NCBI RefSeq assembly: GCF_021538615.1
Contig: NZ_JAJHIZ010000002.1
Span: forward strand, 62,001-126,000
DNA from: Niabella agricola
GTDB lineage: Bacteria > Bacteroidota > Bacteroidia > Chitinophagales > Chitinophagaceae
Length of the DNA: 64,000 nucleotides
Direction of reading: 5' to 3'
A model generated the notes under the pieces. That model was not told the origin of the DNA and ran no database searches. It saw nothing but the letters and a program-made list of their open reading frames with translations. Position numbers and translations under genes: made by a program. Below are positions 14,069-22,704 of this stretch, piece after piece (within the stretch, counting starts at the first letter, position 1; every line of letters starts with the position of its first letter).

Positions 14069-14826
14069 TGTTACAGATTTCACAGTCGCTTATTAAGGAG
14101 GTGCTAAAACATGATCACTGTCCCAAGCAGGTATATTTTTCTTTCGTCGAGGGTAAGGATTTGATTGAGCCATCGGAGGCGATGTTAACGGGCCGGTATT
14201 TTGAATCTGAATTGCTGGGGGCATGCCGTGGCGGGAAGAAGCAGGAAGCGAAGATGATAAACAAGGGCAAGGAAAAGGCGCAGGCGTATAAAGACTGTGA
14301 TGAACTGGTATTGTTTGCAAAAGGGGTACTGGATAATCTGGGCATTAGAATAAGTGAAAACTTTATACAGGTAGAATTGATATCCGACTTTTTAAAGGGT
14401 AATATTGATCTCATTTCAAATGACATTATCAGCAAAGATGATATTGCAATATATGACATAAAATGGACTGGGACGAAGGAGGATGATAGATGGAATGGCT
14501 GGGGCGATCCGGCAAATAACCAGGATGCTGAGATACAGGCGGTTCACTACACTATGTTATACCACAAGAAGTATGGAGTCTATCCTCCGTTCTATTTTCT
14601 AATTTTCGGAAAAGATAGGTGGGTGAAAATTTTGAGATTTCGTTTTTCAGAGGACGCGATCGAACTACACAAGGAGCGCATAAAATATACAGCCGATAAG
14701 ATATCACAGTATGCAGATGAAAAGTGGAAGGGTAACGGGTCATTCAATAAATGCATTTCCTGTCCATTTTACAACATGTGTGATGACAGGGCTACGGTTC
14801 CACAAATTGAAGAAGTAATAATTTAA
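14068..14826 (+). CDS. Cas4/RecB-like PD-(D/E)XK nuclease with Fe-S cysteines
   Basis: 252 residues. Nuclease motifs: GNID (D114), YDIKW (D130, K132), and QxxxY (Q157, Y161). Four cysteines (C18 near the N-terminus; C229, C232, C238 at the C-terminus) match the 4Fe-4S site of Cas4/AddB nucleases. It probably resects DNA ends to feed the annealing protein encoded just before it. No cas1 or CRISPR array is present, so it is a phage recombination nuclease. Confidence 0.82.
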   Translation: MLQISQSLIKEVLKHDHCPKQVYFSFVEGKDLIEPSEAMLTGRYFESELLGACRGGKKQEAKMINKGKEKAQAYKDCDELVLFAKGVLDNLGIRISENFIQVELISDFLKGNIDLISNDIISKDDIAIYDIKWTGTKEDDRWNGWGDPANNQDAEIQAVHYTMLYHKKYGVYPPFYFLIFGKDRWVKILRFRFSEDAIELHKERIKYTADKISQYADEKWKGNGSFNKCISCPFYNMCDDRATVPQIEEVII

Positions 14827-14836
14827 AACAAAATAT

Positions 14837-15139
14837 ATGGCAGAAAAAATTTTCGTAGGAGGTTTCCGGGGATTCGCAAAAAATGACAAAGCGCCCGACT
14901 GGGTAATCGGAGATGCCCTCATTACGATCGATGAATTCAAGGCGTTCATTAACAGCAATCAACAGTACCTGACGGAATACAATGGGAAAAAACAGTTGAA
15001 GATCCAGGTTACCCGGGCGCAAAACGGATCACTCTCCTTCACTGTTAACACATATCAGAAACAAGACCAGTCCGGACAAACTCATCCCATCATGCAAGGC
15101 CCGGCCACACCGGTTGGCGCCGAAGAATTGCCTTTCTAG
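14837..15139 (+). CDS. SSB-like single-strand DNA-binding protein
   Basis: 100 residues ending in EELPF, like the acidic-PF tip that bacterial SSB uses to bind partner proteins. The core (KQLKIQVTRAQNGSLSFTVN) is beta-rich and fits a small OB fold. It follows the annealase and nuclease genes, as expected for a phage SSB. The OB fold itself cannot be confirmed by eye. Confidence 0.62.
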   Translation: MAEKIFVGGFRGFAKNDKAPDWVIGDALITIDEFKAFINSNQQYLTEYNGKKQLKIQVTRAQNGSLSFTVNTYQKQDQSGQTHPIMQGPATPVGAEELPF

Positions 15140-15276
15140 CGGAAACGGCATCATAGCACACAAATCTACAACTCATACTTAATGGCACTTTCAACCACTT
15201 AGTTGCACATAATAACATGTTATTTATGTGGTGGAAAAATATTTTCTATAAAAACGGAAAATACAGTAAAAGTAAT

Positions 15277-15296
15277 GTGAAAAAAGTTTAGATTTG
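15277..15296 (+). promoter_or_regulatory. Phage promoter, TGTGAAAAAAG-type with TAGATTTG
   Basis: TAGATTTG (15289-15296) is preceded by TGTGAAAAAAGTT. The same A-tract plus -7 layout occurs at 20299-20319 and 29740-29759. It lies 17 bp before the RusA gene. Confidence 0.55.
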
Positions 15297-15312
15297 ATGT
15301 TAAATACAGTGT

Positions 15313-15750
15313 ATGGGGTCGATATCTATTGAAATATTGGGCGTCCCTATGGCGAAACAATCAGCCAGATTTAGGGCGGTAAAGAGCGGTAACAGGACGT
15401 TTGTGACTTCGTATCAGAAGAAGGAGGTGGTGAACAGGGAAATGACTATTGCGGCGGTTGTGCAGCATAAATTACCAAAGGGTTTTCAGCCGTATGACTG
15501 CCCGGTACGATTAGATATTGATTTCATTTTTCCAATGCCTAATGCGATGCCAAAAAAACTAAGGCAGGTAGTAATGGAAGGGGGGGCGGTATACAAGGAT
15601 ACCAAGCCAGACAATGACAACTGTACGAAGGGGGTTATGGATGCTGTACAGGGGATACTTTTTGTCAATGACAGCAGGGTGGCCATCCTGAATACAAGGA
15701 AATACTATGGCCCGATTCCAAAAACAATTATTAATGTAACAAAAATTTAA
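15313..15750 (+). CDS. rusA: RusA-family Holliday junction resolvase
   Basis: 145 residues. The RusA signature is clear: a beta strand (VRLDIDFIFPMPNA), then KPDNDNCTKGVMDAVQGILF and VNDSRV, supplying the catalytic acidic residues. It cuts four-way DNA junctions made during recombination or replication. Starts the operon behind the promoter at 15277; the sliding-clamp gene follows after 1 bp. Confidence 0.9.
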   Translation: MGSISIEILGVPMAKQSARFRAVKSGNRTFVTSYQKKEVVNREMTIAAVVQHKLPKGFQPYDCPVRLDIDFIFPMPNAMPKKLRQVVMEGGAVYKDTKPDNDNCTKGVMDAVQGILFVNDSRVAILNTRKYYGPIPKTIINVTKI

Positions 15751-15751
15751 A

Positions 15752-16822
15752 ATGAAATTATGTATAGATAGCAAGTTATTGCTGAATGGGTTGAAACAGT
15801 TGTCCGGCGCTGTTAACCCTAATCCGATAATCCCGGTACTATCAAATGTAAAGGTTGAGGTTGAGCGGGACAGGGTAGTACTTACCGGCTCATCCAGTAG
15901 CCTAACCATTGTTCATGTCCTTGAAAACGATAACCTTGAAGCATTTTCGTTCCTGGCGCCATACAATGACCTTGTTAATGTTTGCGCCGCCCTCCCTGGA
16001 AACATTGATATTGACGTTTCGTCCACCAGTATACAGATTACCAGCGGGGATGATAAGCTTACATTGGGTGTTTCTGACGAGGTTAAATTCTTTCCAACAA
16101 TACCTGATCGAGGTAACGGTTTTTCTGTTAAAGTGGATGGTACTTTTTTCAACGCGATTAACCAAGCAGCCACCTCTACCAGCACAACACCAGGGGATCA
16201 GTTCAATAACATCTATATTGATTTTACTGAGAACGACGCCATTGTTTTCGCCTCGAACCGGATCCACATATTTACTCAAACTTTTGGAATTAAGGGAAAA
16301 ACGCGGCAGATAAGCGTGTTGCCAGAGCTAGTGCGGCCTTGCAGGAGCTTCCAAGAGTCGGAAATGTTCATTGATGAAAAAAATGTATGGTTTTCATACA
16401 TGAACACGACTGTAATTGCCAAAACCAGCGAAGCCGCATCCGTACCAATACGACAGCTGCTGTCCAGGCGTACAGAGCCTAATTATTCGATCAGCCGGTG
16501 GGGGTTGTCAAACTCTATTGCAAAGGCGCTGTCCTGCTCTAGTGATGAGCGTTACCCTTTTATCACAATGACCGTAAAAGGATCTGATGTGAAAATCGAT
16601 TACAATTGTGAGTACGTTGGCAAGAGGGCGTCCGTTATGACAACAGGTAATGGGGATATTGATCAACATATTGTCTTGAATGCAAAGAACCTGAAGGATG
16701 TTCTGAACAAGTTTACCAGCGAAACAGACACTGTGGATCTGTCAATTACCGCACATGATGCTAACATGTACATTACCTCCAAGGCCGAATCAATCATTTC
16801 TTTTATTTCACCTATAAATTAA
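15752..16822 (+). CDS. dnaN: DNA polymerase III beta subunit (sliding clamp)
   Basis: 356 residues, the length of a bacterial beta clamp. It begins MKLCIDSKLLLNGLKQLSGA, followed by IIPVLSNVKVEV, the usual clamp start. The middle and C-terminal domains show the clamp pattern (EVKFFPTIPD; IVLNAKNLKDVLNKF). The clamp encircles DNA and tethers polymerase. No phage polymerase is seen, so it should work with the host DNA polymerase III. Confidence 0.88.
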   Translation: MKLCIDSKLLLNGLKQLSGAVNPNPIIPVLSNVKVEVERDRVVLTGSSSSLTIVHVLENDNLEAFSFLAPYNDLVNVCAALPGNIDIDVSSTSIQITSGDDKLTLGVSDEVKFFPTIPDRGNGFSVKVDGTFFNAINQAATSTSTTPGDQFNNIYIDFTENDAIVFASNRIHIFTQTFGIKGKTRQISVLPELVRPCRSFQESEMFIDEKNVWFSYMNTTVIAKTSEAASVPIRQLLSRRTEPNYSISRWGLSNSIAKALSCSSDERYPFITMTVKGSDVKIDYNCEYVGKRASVMTTGNGDIDQHIVLNAKNLKDVLNKFTSETDTVDLSITAHDANMYITSKAESIISFISPIN

Positions 16823-16827
16823 CAATT

Positions 16828-17004
16828 ATGGCACAATCGCCTTCAAATGGGGAGTTGATCTCCATTAACACACCGCTGGGAAATGTCAGCGTAGTAGTTC
16901 AAAACAGTAATCTGCATCTGACAGAAGTCTTTGAGAAGATTAAAGAGGTTATGGAAAAGGGCAATAGTAAGAAATTGCTTGATGTTATAGTAGCGACCAT
17001 GTAG
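16828..17004 (+). CDS. Small phage protein, unknown
   Basis: 58 codons (MAQSPSNGELISINTPLGNV...), ending in a helical KEVMEKGNSKKLLDVIV. Five bases after the clamp stop. Unrecognised; possibly a clamp or replisome partner by position only. Confidence 0.5.
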   Translation: MAQSPSNGELISINTPLGNVSVVVQNSNLHLTEVFEKIKEVMEKGNSKKLLDVIVATM

Positions 17005-17146
17005 GCTAACTCCAACCTAAAACACCAGTTCCTAAAAATCATTTTTGAAAAATGTGCAAAAGCGCAAACGGGCATACCATGCCTACAAATGAACGGGAAT
17101 TGTTAACCTGTGAATTTTAAAAACTTAAAAAGGAGGTAAAAATTTT

Positions 17147-17995
17147 ATGGGTAAAAATAGCAACGCAAAGGAAGACGAAGAGTTTAGCGGATATGACTTG
17201 TCCAGGAATTGGTTTGATTGGAGTTTTGAAAACCCGGAAATGATCACTCCTACACACACAGCTTTGTATTTTTTCATTATAGAGCATTGCAATCGCTTGG
17301 GGTGGAAACGAAAGTTTGGACTTCCCTCAAAGATGACCATGGATGCGATTGGTGTTAAAAATCACAAAACATTTAAGAAGGCGTTTGATGATCTCGTTGA
17401 ATGGGGGTTTATTATTGTTGTCGAGAAGTCAAAAAATCAATATAGTGCGAACATTATTGCCCTGGTAAAAAATACCAAAGCATGTACCAAAGCACTTACC
17501 AAAGCAAGTCTAAAGCACTTACCAAAGCAAGTCCACGGCACTGCCCATAGCACTGTTGATATAGATAAACCTAGAACTATAGAACCTATAAACCTAGAAC
17601 CTAATAACAAAGATAGCGGCGATGCCGCTGATCAAAAAAAAGTCGTTGGGTTGTATGCATTGTGTGTGGAGTATTGGTTGAAGGAGGCCCATGTTGGTTG
17701 GAGTATGGATGGAGTTCAGGGTAGCGCGTTAAAGTCTATTTTGAAAAAGCTTGGTCAAACTGTTTTGGCGTCAGGAAGGAGCCCTACAGATGAGATCATC
17801 CTTCAGGAATTTAAAATGCTCATAAGGCAGCTGCCAGAGTGGTTCAAGGATAAAAACCTGAACGTGGTAAACGGGAAATACGATGAGATAGTAACACAAA
17901 TCAAAAACAGTAAAAATGGAAATAGCACAACCAGGCATGTCAACAAATACGCTGCGAGGCTCGGATATGGAACTAATCGCAGATCAGATTTATAA
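17147..17995 (+). CDS. Phage replication initiator (winged-helix, O-protein-like)
   Basis: 282 residues. The N-terminal 110 residues form a winged-helix pattern (PTHTALYFFIIEHCNRLGWK; GVKNHKTFKKAFDDLVEWGF) seen in phage replisome organisers. The middle holds the repeated TKA motif encoded by iteron-like DNA. The C-terminal part resembles helicase-loader regions. A strong Shine-Dalgarno-like AAGGAGGT precedes it, which is unusual in this phylum. The primase-helicase gene follows. Confidence 0.7.
   Translation: MGKNSNAKEDEEFSGYDLSRNWFDWSFENPEMITPTHTALYFFIIEHCNRLGWKRKFGLPSKMTMDAIGVKNHKTFKKAFDDLVEWGFIIVVEKSKNQYSANIIALVKNTKACTKALTKASLKHLPKQVHGTAHSTVDIDKPRTIEPINLEPNNKDSGDAADQKKVVGLYALCVEYWLKEAHVGWSMDGVQGSALKSILKKLGQTVLASGRSPTDEIILQEFKMLIRQLPEWFKDKNLNVVNGKYDEIVTQIKNSKNGNSTTRHVNKYAARLGYGTNRRSDL
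17473..17529 (+). repeat. Four iteron-like repeats inside the initiator gene
   Basis: TACCAAAGCA occurs at 17473, 17485, 17497 and 17520 (spacings 12, 12 and 23 bp). In lambda, the replication origin is a set of iterons inside the O gene. These may be the phage origin. Confidence 0.55.
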
Positions 17996-18251
17996 GCTTT
18001 CGGCCCTACAGGCTGGTGAACTGTCCGAAGGAAAGTGTGAAATGATGGCGGATTTTATTCTACGCATCATGCCCGAAATAACGCCGAAAATTTTGTCAGA
18101 GCTGATCGACGGAATGGCAGTAGGCGATTTTGAGTATGATCAGTTTAAGGGGGTTCAGAATATTTTCAATGCATACCGGCACTACAAGAGCAAATCTATG
18201 TCAAGGTATTCCGAAGATGACATTTCACCAGTAAGGAAAAACAGATCATGA
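17916..18251 (+). CDS. Unknown protein between initiator and helicase genes
   Basis: Up to 111 residues; the start may instead be 17937 or 17967 because the first 80 bp overlap the initiator gene in another frame. The core is helical (LSELIDGMAVGDFEYDQFKG; IFNAYRHYKSK). Its stop overlaps the helicase ATG by ATGA. By position it could be a helicase loader or replisome accessory protein. Confidence 0.55.
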   Translation: MEIAQPGMSTNTLRGSDMELIADQIYKLSALQAGELSEGKCEMMADFILRIMPEITPKILSELIDGMAVGDFEYDQFKGVQNIFNAYRHYKSKSMSRYSEDDISPVRKNRS

Positions 18252-20113
18252 CAGTAACAATTTACAGTAATATTTTTGAAAAGGTAAATGGATACAGGCG
18301 GCCTGTGTCGCATTTATTGGATAGAATCAGAAATGGAAGAAGCCGGAAACGAATTGAGGAATTGCGTTCGTGCCTGGACAAGGATAAGGCTGCAAATCTC
18401 AAAAAGAACCTGCCATCTGTTTGTTTTTCAGGAGAATTCTCGGAAAGGTTTGATGATAAACTGCTGAAGCATTCAGGGTTGATTTGTTTGGACTTTGACA
18501 ATGTAGCCAATATCCCGGATAAGATAGAGGATCTGATCCAGTATGATTTCGTGTATGCTGTGTGGATCAGCCCGTCTGGAGATGGCATAAAGGTTTTGGT
18601 TCGGATTGCTGATGGCAAAAAGCACAGGGAGCATTTTAGGGCACTTCAAGATGTATTTCCTGGCATTGACCCTTCCGGTATCAATGAAAGCAGAGTTTGC
18701 TACGAAAGTTATGATCCAAATATTTATGTCAATGAAGATGCAACACCATTCACAACAGTTAAGGAAGTCGAAAAAGTGGAGGTAAGGGATGTTGTAACCA
18801 GAACACATGAAATTTTCTCAAATCTTTTAAAATGGCTAACAAACAAAGGAGATGCCTTTGTGACAGGCGAGCGAAATACTTTCATATTCAAACTGGCATC
18901 GGCATGCTGCAGGTTTGGGATCGACGAATCGGAATCAATATCACTGATCAACCGAGAATTTCAACTGAACCAATCGACATTCTCAATCAAAGAGGGCGAG
19001 CAGGCTATAAAGTCGGCCTACAGGTCAAATAAGGCGCATTATGGCACTGCAACGTTTGAGATGGGCAGGTTGGTGGATCAAGAGACGAAACGCGAAATTT
19101 CGGTTGAGGAAATACTTTCTGACGATTTTAAACTTAACGACGTCATTTATGGGATTGATGTAAAGGAAAACGCGATCAGTATTTACGAAAATGGATATGA
19201 AAAATTAGAAGGGATCGGTTTTGAGTTTGATAACCACTGGAAGCCTAAGACTCGAGAACTCACATTGCTTTCTGGTATTGGCAACTACGGAAAATCATCA
19301 TTCGACGACTGGTATAAACTAAATCGAGCGGTATTGTATGGTGATAGGTTTGGAATATTTAGTCCAGAGAATAACCCAGCAGAGGAGTATTATCATAATC
19401 TTACGGAAATACTTCTGGGCGACGACTGTACGCCGCGAAACCCACACAAACCAGCCAAGAGGCTTTACGACCAGGCATACGATTTTGTGAGTAGCCATTT
19501 CTTCTATGTGTACCCAAAAGAGGCACTTAGCACCCCGGATTACATCATGGAAAAGTTCTTTGAATTAATCATCAAAGAAAAATGTAACTGGTTTACTATC
19601 GATCCGTTTAATCAGCTTTCTAACGACTATGCAAAAGCTGGGGGGCGGAGTGATAAATATCTTGAGGATGTTTTCAGTAGGTTTTTGCGGTTCACACAAC
19701 AGAACAATGTGTACATGAACATTATAGCACATCCCAAGACAATGAGCAAACAATCTGATGGAAACTATCCAGAGCCTGATGTATTTGAAATTGCTGATGG
19801 TGCGATGTGGAACAATAAAATGGATAACATCTTGATTTATCACAGGCCATTTGGCCAAACCGACCCGCGCAATCCAATGTGTACAATAACATCGAAAAAG
19901 ATACGGAGGCAGAAGGTCGTAGGCGTTAAGGGTTTTACAGAACTTAAATACTTCCTGGCTGATCGTAGATTTTTTATTGAACAGGAAGGAGTGAATGTTG
20001 ATATTCTTGATCACAACTTGGTAAGATCAGGGCTGACAATGTTCACAGATAAGCAATCGGAGCAGCAAAAATTGATAACAACAGGATGGGAAGCAATTGA
20101 TTTAGATTTTTAA
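18248..20113 (+). CDS. Primase-helicase replication protein
   Basis: 621 residues. The N-terminal part matches the BT4734-like primase domain: LDFDN (D82, D84) and SPSGDGIKVLVRI with K115. A helical linker (FIFKLASACCRFGID) follows. The C-terminal half is a RecA-like DnaB/Twinkle-type helicase with Walker A GIGNYGKSS (343-351) and FTIDPFNQLSN as Walker B. It would prime and unwind DNA at the phage fork. Confidence 0.85.
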   Translation: MTVTIYSNIFEKVNGYRRPVSHLLDRIRNGRSRKRIEELRSCLDKDKAANLKKNLPSVCFSGEFSERFDDKLLKHSGLICLDFDNVANIPDKIEDLIQYDFVYAVWISPSGDGIKVLVRIADGKKHREHFRALQDVFPGIDPSGINESRVCYESYDPNIYVNEDATPFTTVKEVEKVEVRDVVTRTHEIFSNLLKWLTNKGDAFVTGERNTFIFKLASACCRFGIDESESISLINREFQLNQSTFSIKEGEQAIKSAYRSNKAHYGTATFEMGRLVDQETKREISVEEILSDDFKLNDVIYGIDVKENAISIYENGYEKLEGIGFEFDNHWKPKTRELTLLSGIGNYGKSSFDDWYKLNRAVLYGDRFGIFSPENNPAEEYYHNLTEILLGDDCTPRNPHKPAKRLYDQAYDFVSSHFFYVYPKEALSTPDYIMEKFFELIIKEKCNWFTIDPFNQLSNDYAKAGGRSDKYLEDVFSRFLRFTQQNNVYMNIIAHPKTMSKQSDGNYPEPDVFEIADGAMWNNKMDNILIYHRPFGQTDPRNPMCTITSKKIRRQKVVGVKGFTELKYFLADRRFFIEQEGVNVDILDHNLVRSGLTMFTDKQSEQQKLITTGWEAIDLDF

Positions 20114-20124
20114 AAAACAAAACT

Positions 20125-20262
20125 ATGAGTGACGAGAACAAAGCAATAAAAGGGCTGGAAGTAGCGGCTCCTGAAATAATAAGGCAACTTGATTTGCCAA
20201 AATCACTGATCGAAATGACGATGGATGAGCTGTATGTATTTATTAATCAATTAAAAACGTAA
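20125..20262 (+). CDS. Small acidic protein, unknown
   Basis: 45 codons (MSDENKAIKGLEVAAPEIIR...), 11 bp after the helicase gene, last gene of the replication operon before the promoter at 20290. Confidence 0.45.
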   Translation: MSDENKAIKGLEVAAPEIIRQLDLPKSLIEMTMDELYVFINQLKT

Positions 20263-20289
20263 AATACATAAAAAAAAGTTGAAAAAACA

Positions 20290-20319
20290 TTGTGAAAAAT
20301 GTAAAAAAAGGTATCTTTG
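20290..20319 (+). promoter_or_regulatory. Canonical Bacteroidota promoter
   Basis: TTG (20290-20292), 19 nt, then TATCTTTG (20312-20319), with the TGTAAAAAAAGG tract before the -7 box. It lies 36 bp before the repeat-bearing gene. Confidence 0.78.
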
Positions 20320-20355
20320 GTGTGAAATCAGAATGACAAGCTAAAACTGTAATAA

Positions 20356-21651
20356 ATGAAAAAGGAAAAACTAACAACTCTCACAAACGATCAGGAGGCA
20401 CAAATTCCAGTAATTAGGGATCAATGGCTGAATTATATTTTGTCATGCGAAAACAGACTGGATAGAGATAAGGCAAGAGAAGGAATTGAGTGGCTGTATT
20501 CATACTGCGGAAAGAAGAGGCCCGTTGTAATATTTATGGATAGTCCATTTGGGTGTCAGGTTGCTGCAAACTATTTTTTAAAATTTTTCAAAGATGTTCC
20601 GGCCAACATCCGGGGCAACATCGGGGACAACATCGGGGCCAACATCCGGGGCAACATCTGGGCCAACATCCGGGGCAACATCGGGGACAACATCCGGGGC
20701 AACATCTGGGCCAACATCCGGGGCAACATCTGGGCCAACATCGGGGCCAACATCCGGGCCAACATCGGGGACAACATCTGGGCCAACATCGGGGCCAACA
20801 AACTAGAGTATCATGCATCATCTTGGTATGGAAATGTTGGGGATTATGGATGGGTAGCGTATATGGACTATTTCTTTCAGATGAAAATGATTCACTCAGA
20901 TCGAGAGGATGATTTCAATACGTTCAAGAATCTGTTATTGTCTGGTGTGTATGATATGATACAATTTGAGGGTCTGTGTATTGTTTCTGATATGCCAACT
21001 GTAATATTAAGAAACGAAACTGGAAGGCTTCACAGCGTTGATAGACCTGCCATTGAGTTTAGGGACGGAACATGCTATCATTATATCCATGGTGTTGCAA
21101 TTAGTCCGGATCTATGGTTAAAACTTTCCAAAAAGGAATACACTTTCACGGATTTTATGTCAGAAAGGAATGAGGAGGTTAAATCCGCCTGCTTGGCATT
21201 CATGGACGAAAAGTGGGGTAGTGAATATCTGTTCCGTTTTATTTCTGATCATCTAAAAGAGGTTGATACGTACGTTGATAAGAAGGATGATGTTTACCTG
21301 GTAGGGACAACGCGTGGGATGAATATCGGTGTTTACACTCTTTTTAAAGGTGAGTTAAATGATATAAGGCTTGCCTTTGTCCGCTGTTATTGTCCGTCAA
21401 CAGACCGCATGTTCTTCTTGTGTGTTGATCCGTCAAATAGCAACGCAAAAGACGCTATCGCTTCATTGTATCGAGTTCCGAGAAAGCTACAGAGCGAAAT
21501 TAAATACATACAGAGGCAAGGAGAACGGTATTCTACGGTTTTTACTGAAAAGGGTAGAGGCATTCTTAAGTCCTTGTCAAATGATGATATATCAGACCTG
21601 ACACACTTACCTGGAAAACAATATTTCTCACTTCTTAAATATGAATATTAA
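20356..21651 (+). CDS. DUF6745-like protein with a 16-unit tetrapeptide repeat
   Basis: 431 residues. After about 80 ordinary residues come 16 units of four residues, [A/G/D]-N-I-[R/G/W] (residues 83-146). The rest resembles DUF6745 proteins (IVSDMPTVILRNETGRLHSV; DRPAIEFRDGTCYHYIHGVA). Related proteins, as I recall, carry other tetrapeptide arrays such as GDQL types. The function is unknown. Its own promoter suggests separate expression from the replication genes. Confidence 0.78.
   Translation: MKKEKLTTLTNDQEAQIPVIRDQWLNYILSCENRLDRDKAREGIEWLYSYCGKKRPVVIFMDSPFGCQVAANYFLKFFKDVPANIRGNIGDNIGANIRGNIWANIRGNIGDNIRGNIWANIRGNIWANIGANIRANIGDNIWANIGANKLEYHASSWYGNVGDYGWVAYMDYFFQMKMIHSDREDDFNTFKNLLLSGVYDMIQFEGLCIVSDMPTVILRNETGRLHSVDRPAIEFRDGTCYHYIHGVAISPDLWLKLSKKEYTFTDFMSERNEEVKSACLAFMDEKWGSEYLFRFISDHLKEVDTYVDKKDDVYLVGTTRGMNIGVYTLFKGELNDIRLAFVRCYCPSTDRMFFLCVDPSNSNAKDAIASLYRVPRKLQSEIKYIQRQGERYSTVFTEKGRGILKSLSNDDISDLTHLPGKQYFSLLKYEY
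20602..20793 (+). repeat. 16 tandem 12-bp units with two variable positions
   Basis: Every unit reads GNCAACATCNGG in frame. Position 2 is C, G or A, and position 10 is C, G or T; the ten other positions never change over 192 bp. This open frame continues through the array. Confidence 0.95.
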
Positions 21652-21887
21652 TGGAAACAACAATTCAAAGGATGAATGTGGCTCCATCCTCTGTCGAGGG
21701 CCATTTCGTTGAAAACGCTAAAAAAATCGTTAACCTGGATGAGGTAAATGAGACATTCTATGTGGAAGGAAAAAGCCGGTTGGTGACGAAGAATCACACT
21801 ACGCTTGAGATGAATGACGACTGCCTTATTACCTGTCAAACCGTTTACGATCCGTTTAAAAACGAGTTCACAAAGTCGCGGGATTAG
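21651..21887 (+). CDS. Unknown small protein
   Basis: 78 residues; the ATG overlaps the TAA of the previous gene. Contains EVNETFYVEGKSRLVTKNHT; beta-rich. Function unknown. Confidence 0.55.
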   Translation: METTIQRMNVAPSSVEGHFVENAKKIVNLDEVNETFYVEGKSRLVTKNHTTLEMNDDCLITCQTVYDPFKNEFTKSRD

Positions 21888-21916
21888 CAAAAACGCCCTG
21901 GCATACGGCGAGTAGT

Positions 21917-22008
21917 ATGCCCTTTTTTTAACGCTCTCCGCGATTGCTATTATCGGTTTGATTGCCGGTATAGTGGCGGAGGTAAAACGAAATAGATGTC
22001 ACGAATAA
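21917..22008 (+). other. Small membrane ORF split by a T7 run (frameshift or decay)
   Basis: ATG CCC TTT TTT TAA stops after four codons. One -1 slip in the T7 run continues as LTLSAIAIIGLIAGIVAEVK..., a good membrane helix. It could be a frameshifted peptide, a lost gene or chance. Confidence 0.3.
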
Positions 22009-22205
22009 GAGAAAAGAGATTCAAGGCTATCAAACGTGGAGAAAACACCTGGATTGTCTATGATGAAAACAGAGGTGCCGCCATCACTAAGTCTGTGTCG
22101 CCGAATGCATCTTACAACAAAGAGGTAGCCGAGGTTATAGCGGACTTGCTAAATAATCAGGACGAGATCGGCAGTTATGCAATTAAGAAAATATCGCAAC
22201 AATGA
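21996..22205 (+). CDS. Unknown small protein
   Basis: 69 residues, basic N-terminus (MSRIREKRFKAIKRGENTWI). Its stop overlaps the ATG of the next gene. No domain recognised. Confidence 0.55.
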   Translation: MSRIREKRFKAIKRGENTWIVYDENRGAAITKSVSPNASYNKEVAEVIADLLNNQDEIGSYAIKKISQQ

Positions 22206-22696
22206 AGCACAAATTAATTTCTACAGAAAAGGCCCGCGTTCTGATCGTGGATCTTCCGGCGGATGTGACCGGTAAATTAATTATTAGTAACATTCAGGTT
22301 GATAATGACCTTGTAGAACTGACAGGAAGCGCCCCAAGGTTTTTGTGTTCTCTACCTCCCGGCACCTGGCTGCCCGACGGTAAGCTGGGAGAGGCTACGG
22401 AGGAGGTGGCGGCGAAGATGGTGGAGAAAATGCTGATCGATAAATGGCGGAATTACCTTGTTCATAATCAGTATTACGAATACTTGCTCAATACGGCCGC
22501 CGAATCCGTTTGCTCACTGGTTGAAGCTAATGTGAAGCTTAAAAACAAAATATCAAAACCCGACAACTACGAATTATGGGCAAGATATGGAGATTATACA
22601 CAGTACGGCAAAAGCCTTACAGAAGAATGTATAAAGTGGCAGGCCGAAGAGGAAACCGTATTCAGAAACCCGTTTTTGTTTTTTCATAATAAGTAG
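22202..22696 (+). CDS. Conserved phage protein, unknown
   Basis: 164 residues. N-terminal beta region (LIVDLPADVTGKLIISNIQV) and helical C-terminus (EECIKWQAEEETVFRNP). It resembles proteins common in Bacteroidota phages, but no function is known to me. Confidence 0.6.
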   Translation: MKHKLISTEKARVLIVDLPADVTGKLIISNIQVDNDLVELTGSAPRFLCSLPPGTWLPDGKLGEATEEVAAKMVEKMLIDKWRNYLVHNQYYEYLLNTAAESVCSLVEANVKLKNKISKPDNYELWARYGDYTQYGKSLTEECIKWQAEEETVFRNPFLFFHNK

Positions 22697-22704
22697 ACAC
22701 ATAT

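Noticed and set aside
14068-14826. Part of a CRISPR-Cas system (cas4)
   Set aside because: No cas1, cas2, effector or repeat array nearby; the annealase partner points to phage recombination.
20602-20793. A diversity-generating retroelement target or CRISPR array
   Set aside because: No reverse transcriptase or template repeat in the window, and changes are not limited to A sites. Units are 12 bp with no spacers.
20571-20821. Long ORFs on both strands across the 12-bp array
   Set aside because: They come from the repeat itself, which is open in several frames (for example His-Pro-Gly-Gln and Pro-Thr-Ser-Gly strings). Only the frame continuous with the 431-aa protein has normal sequence on both sides.
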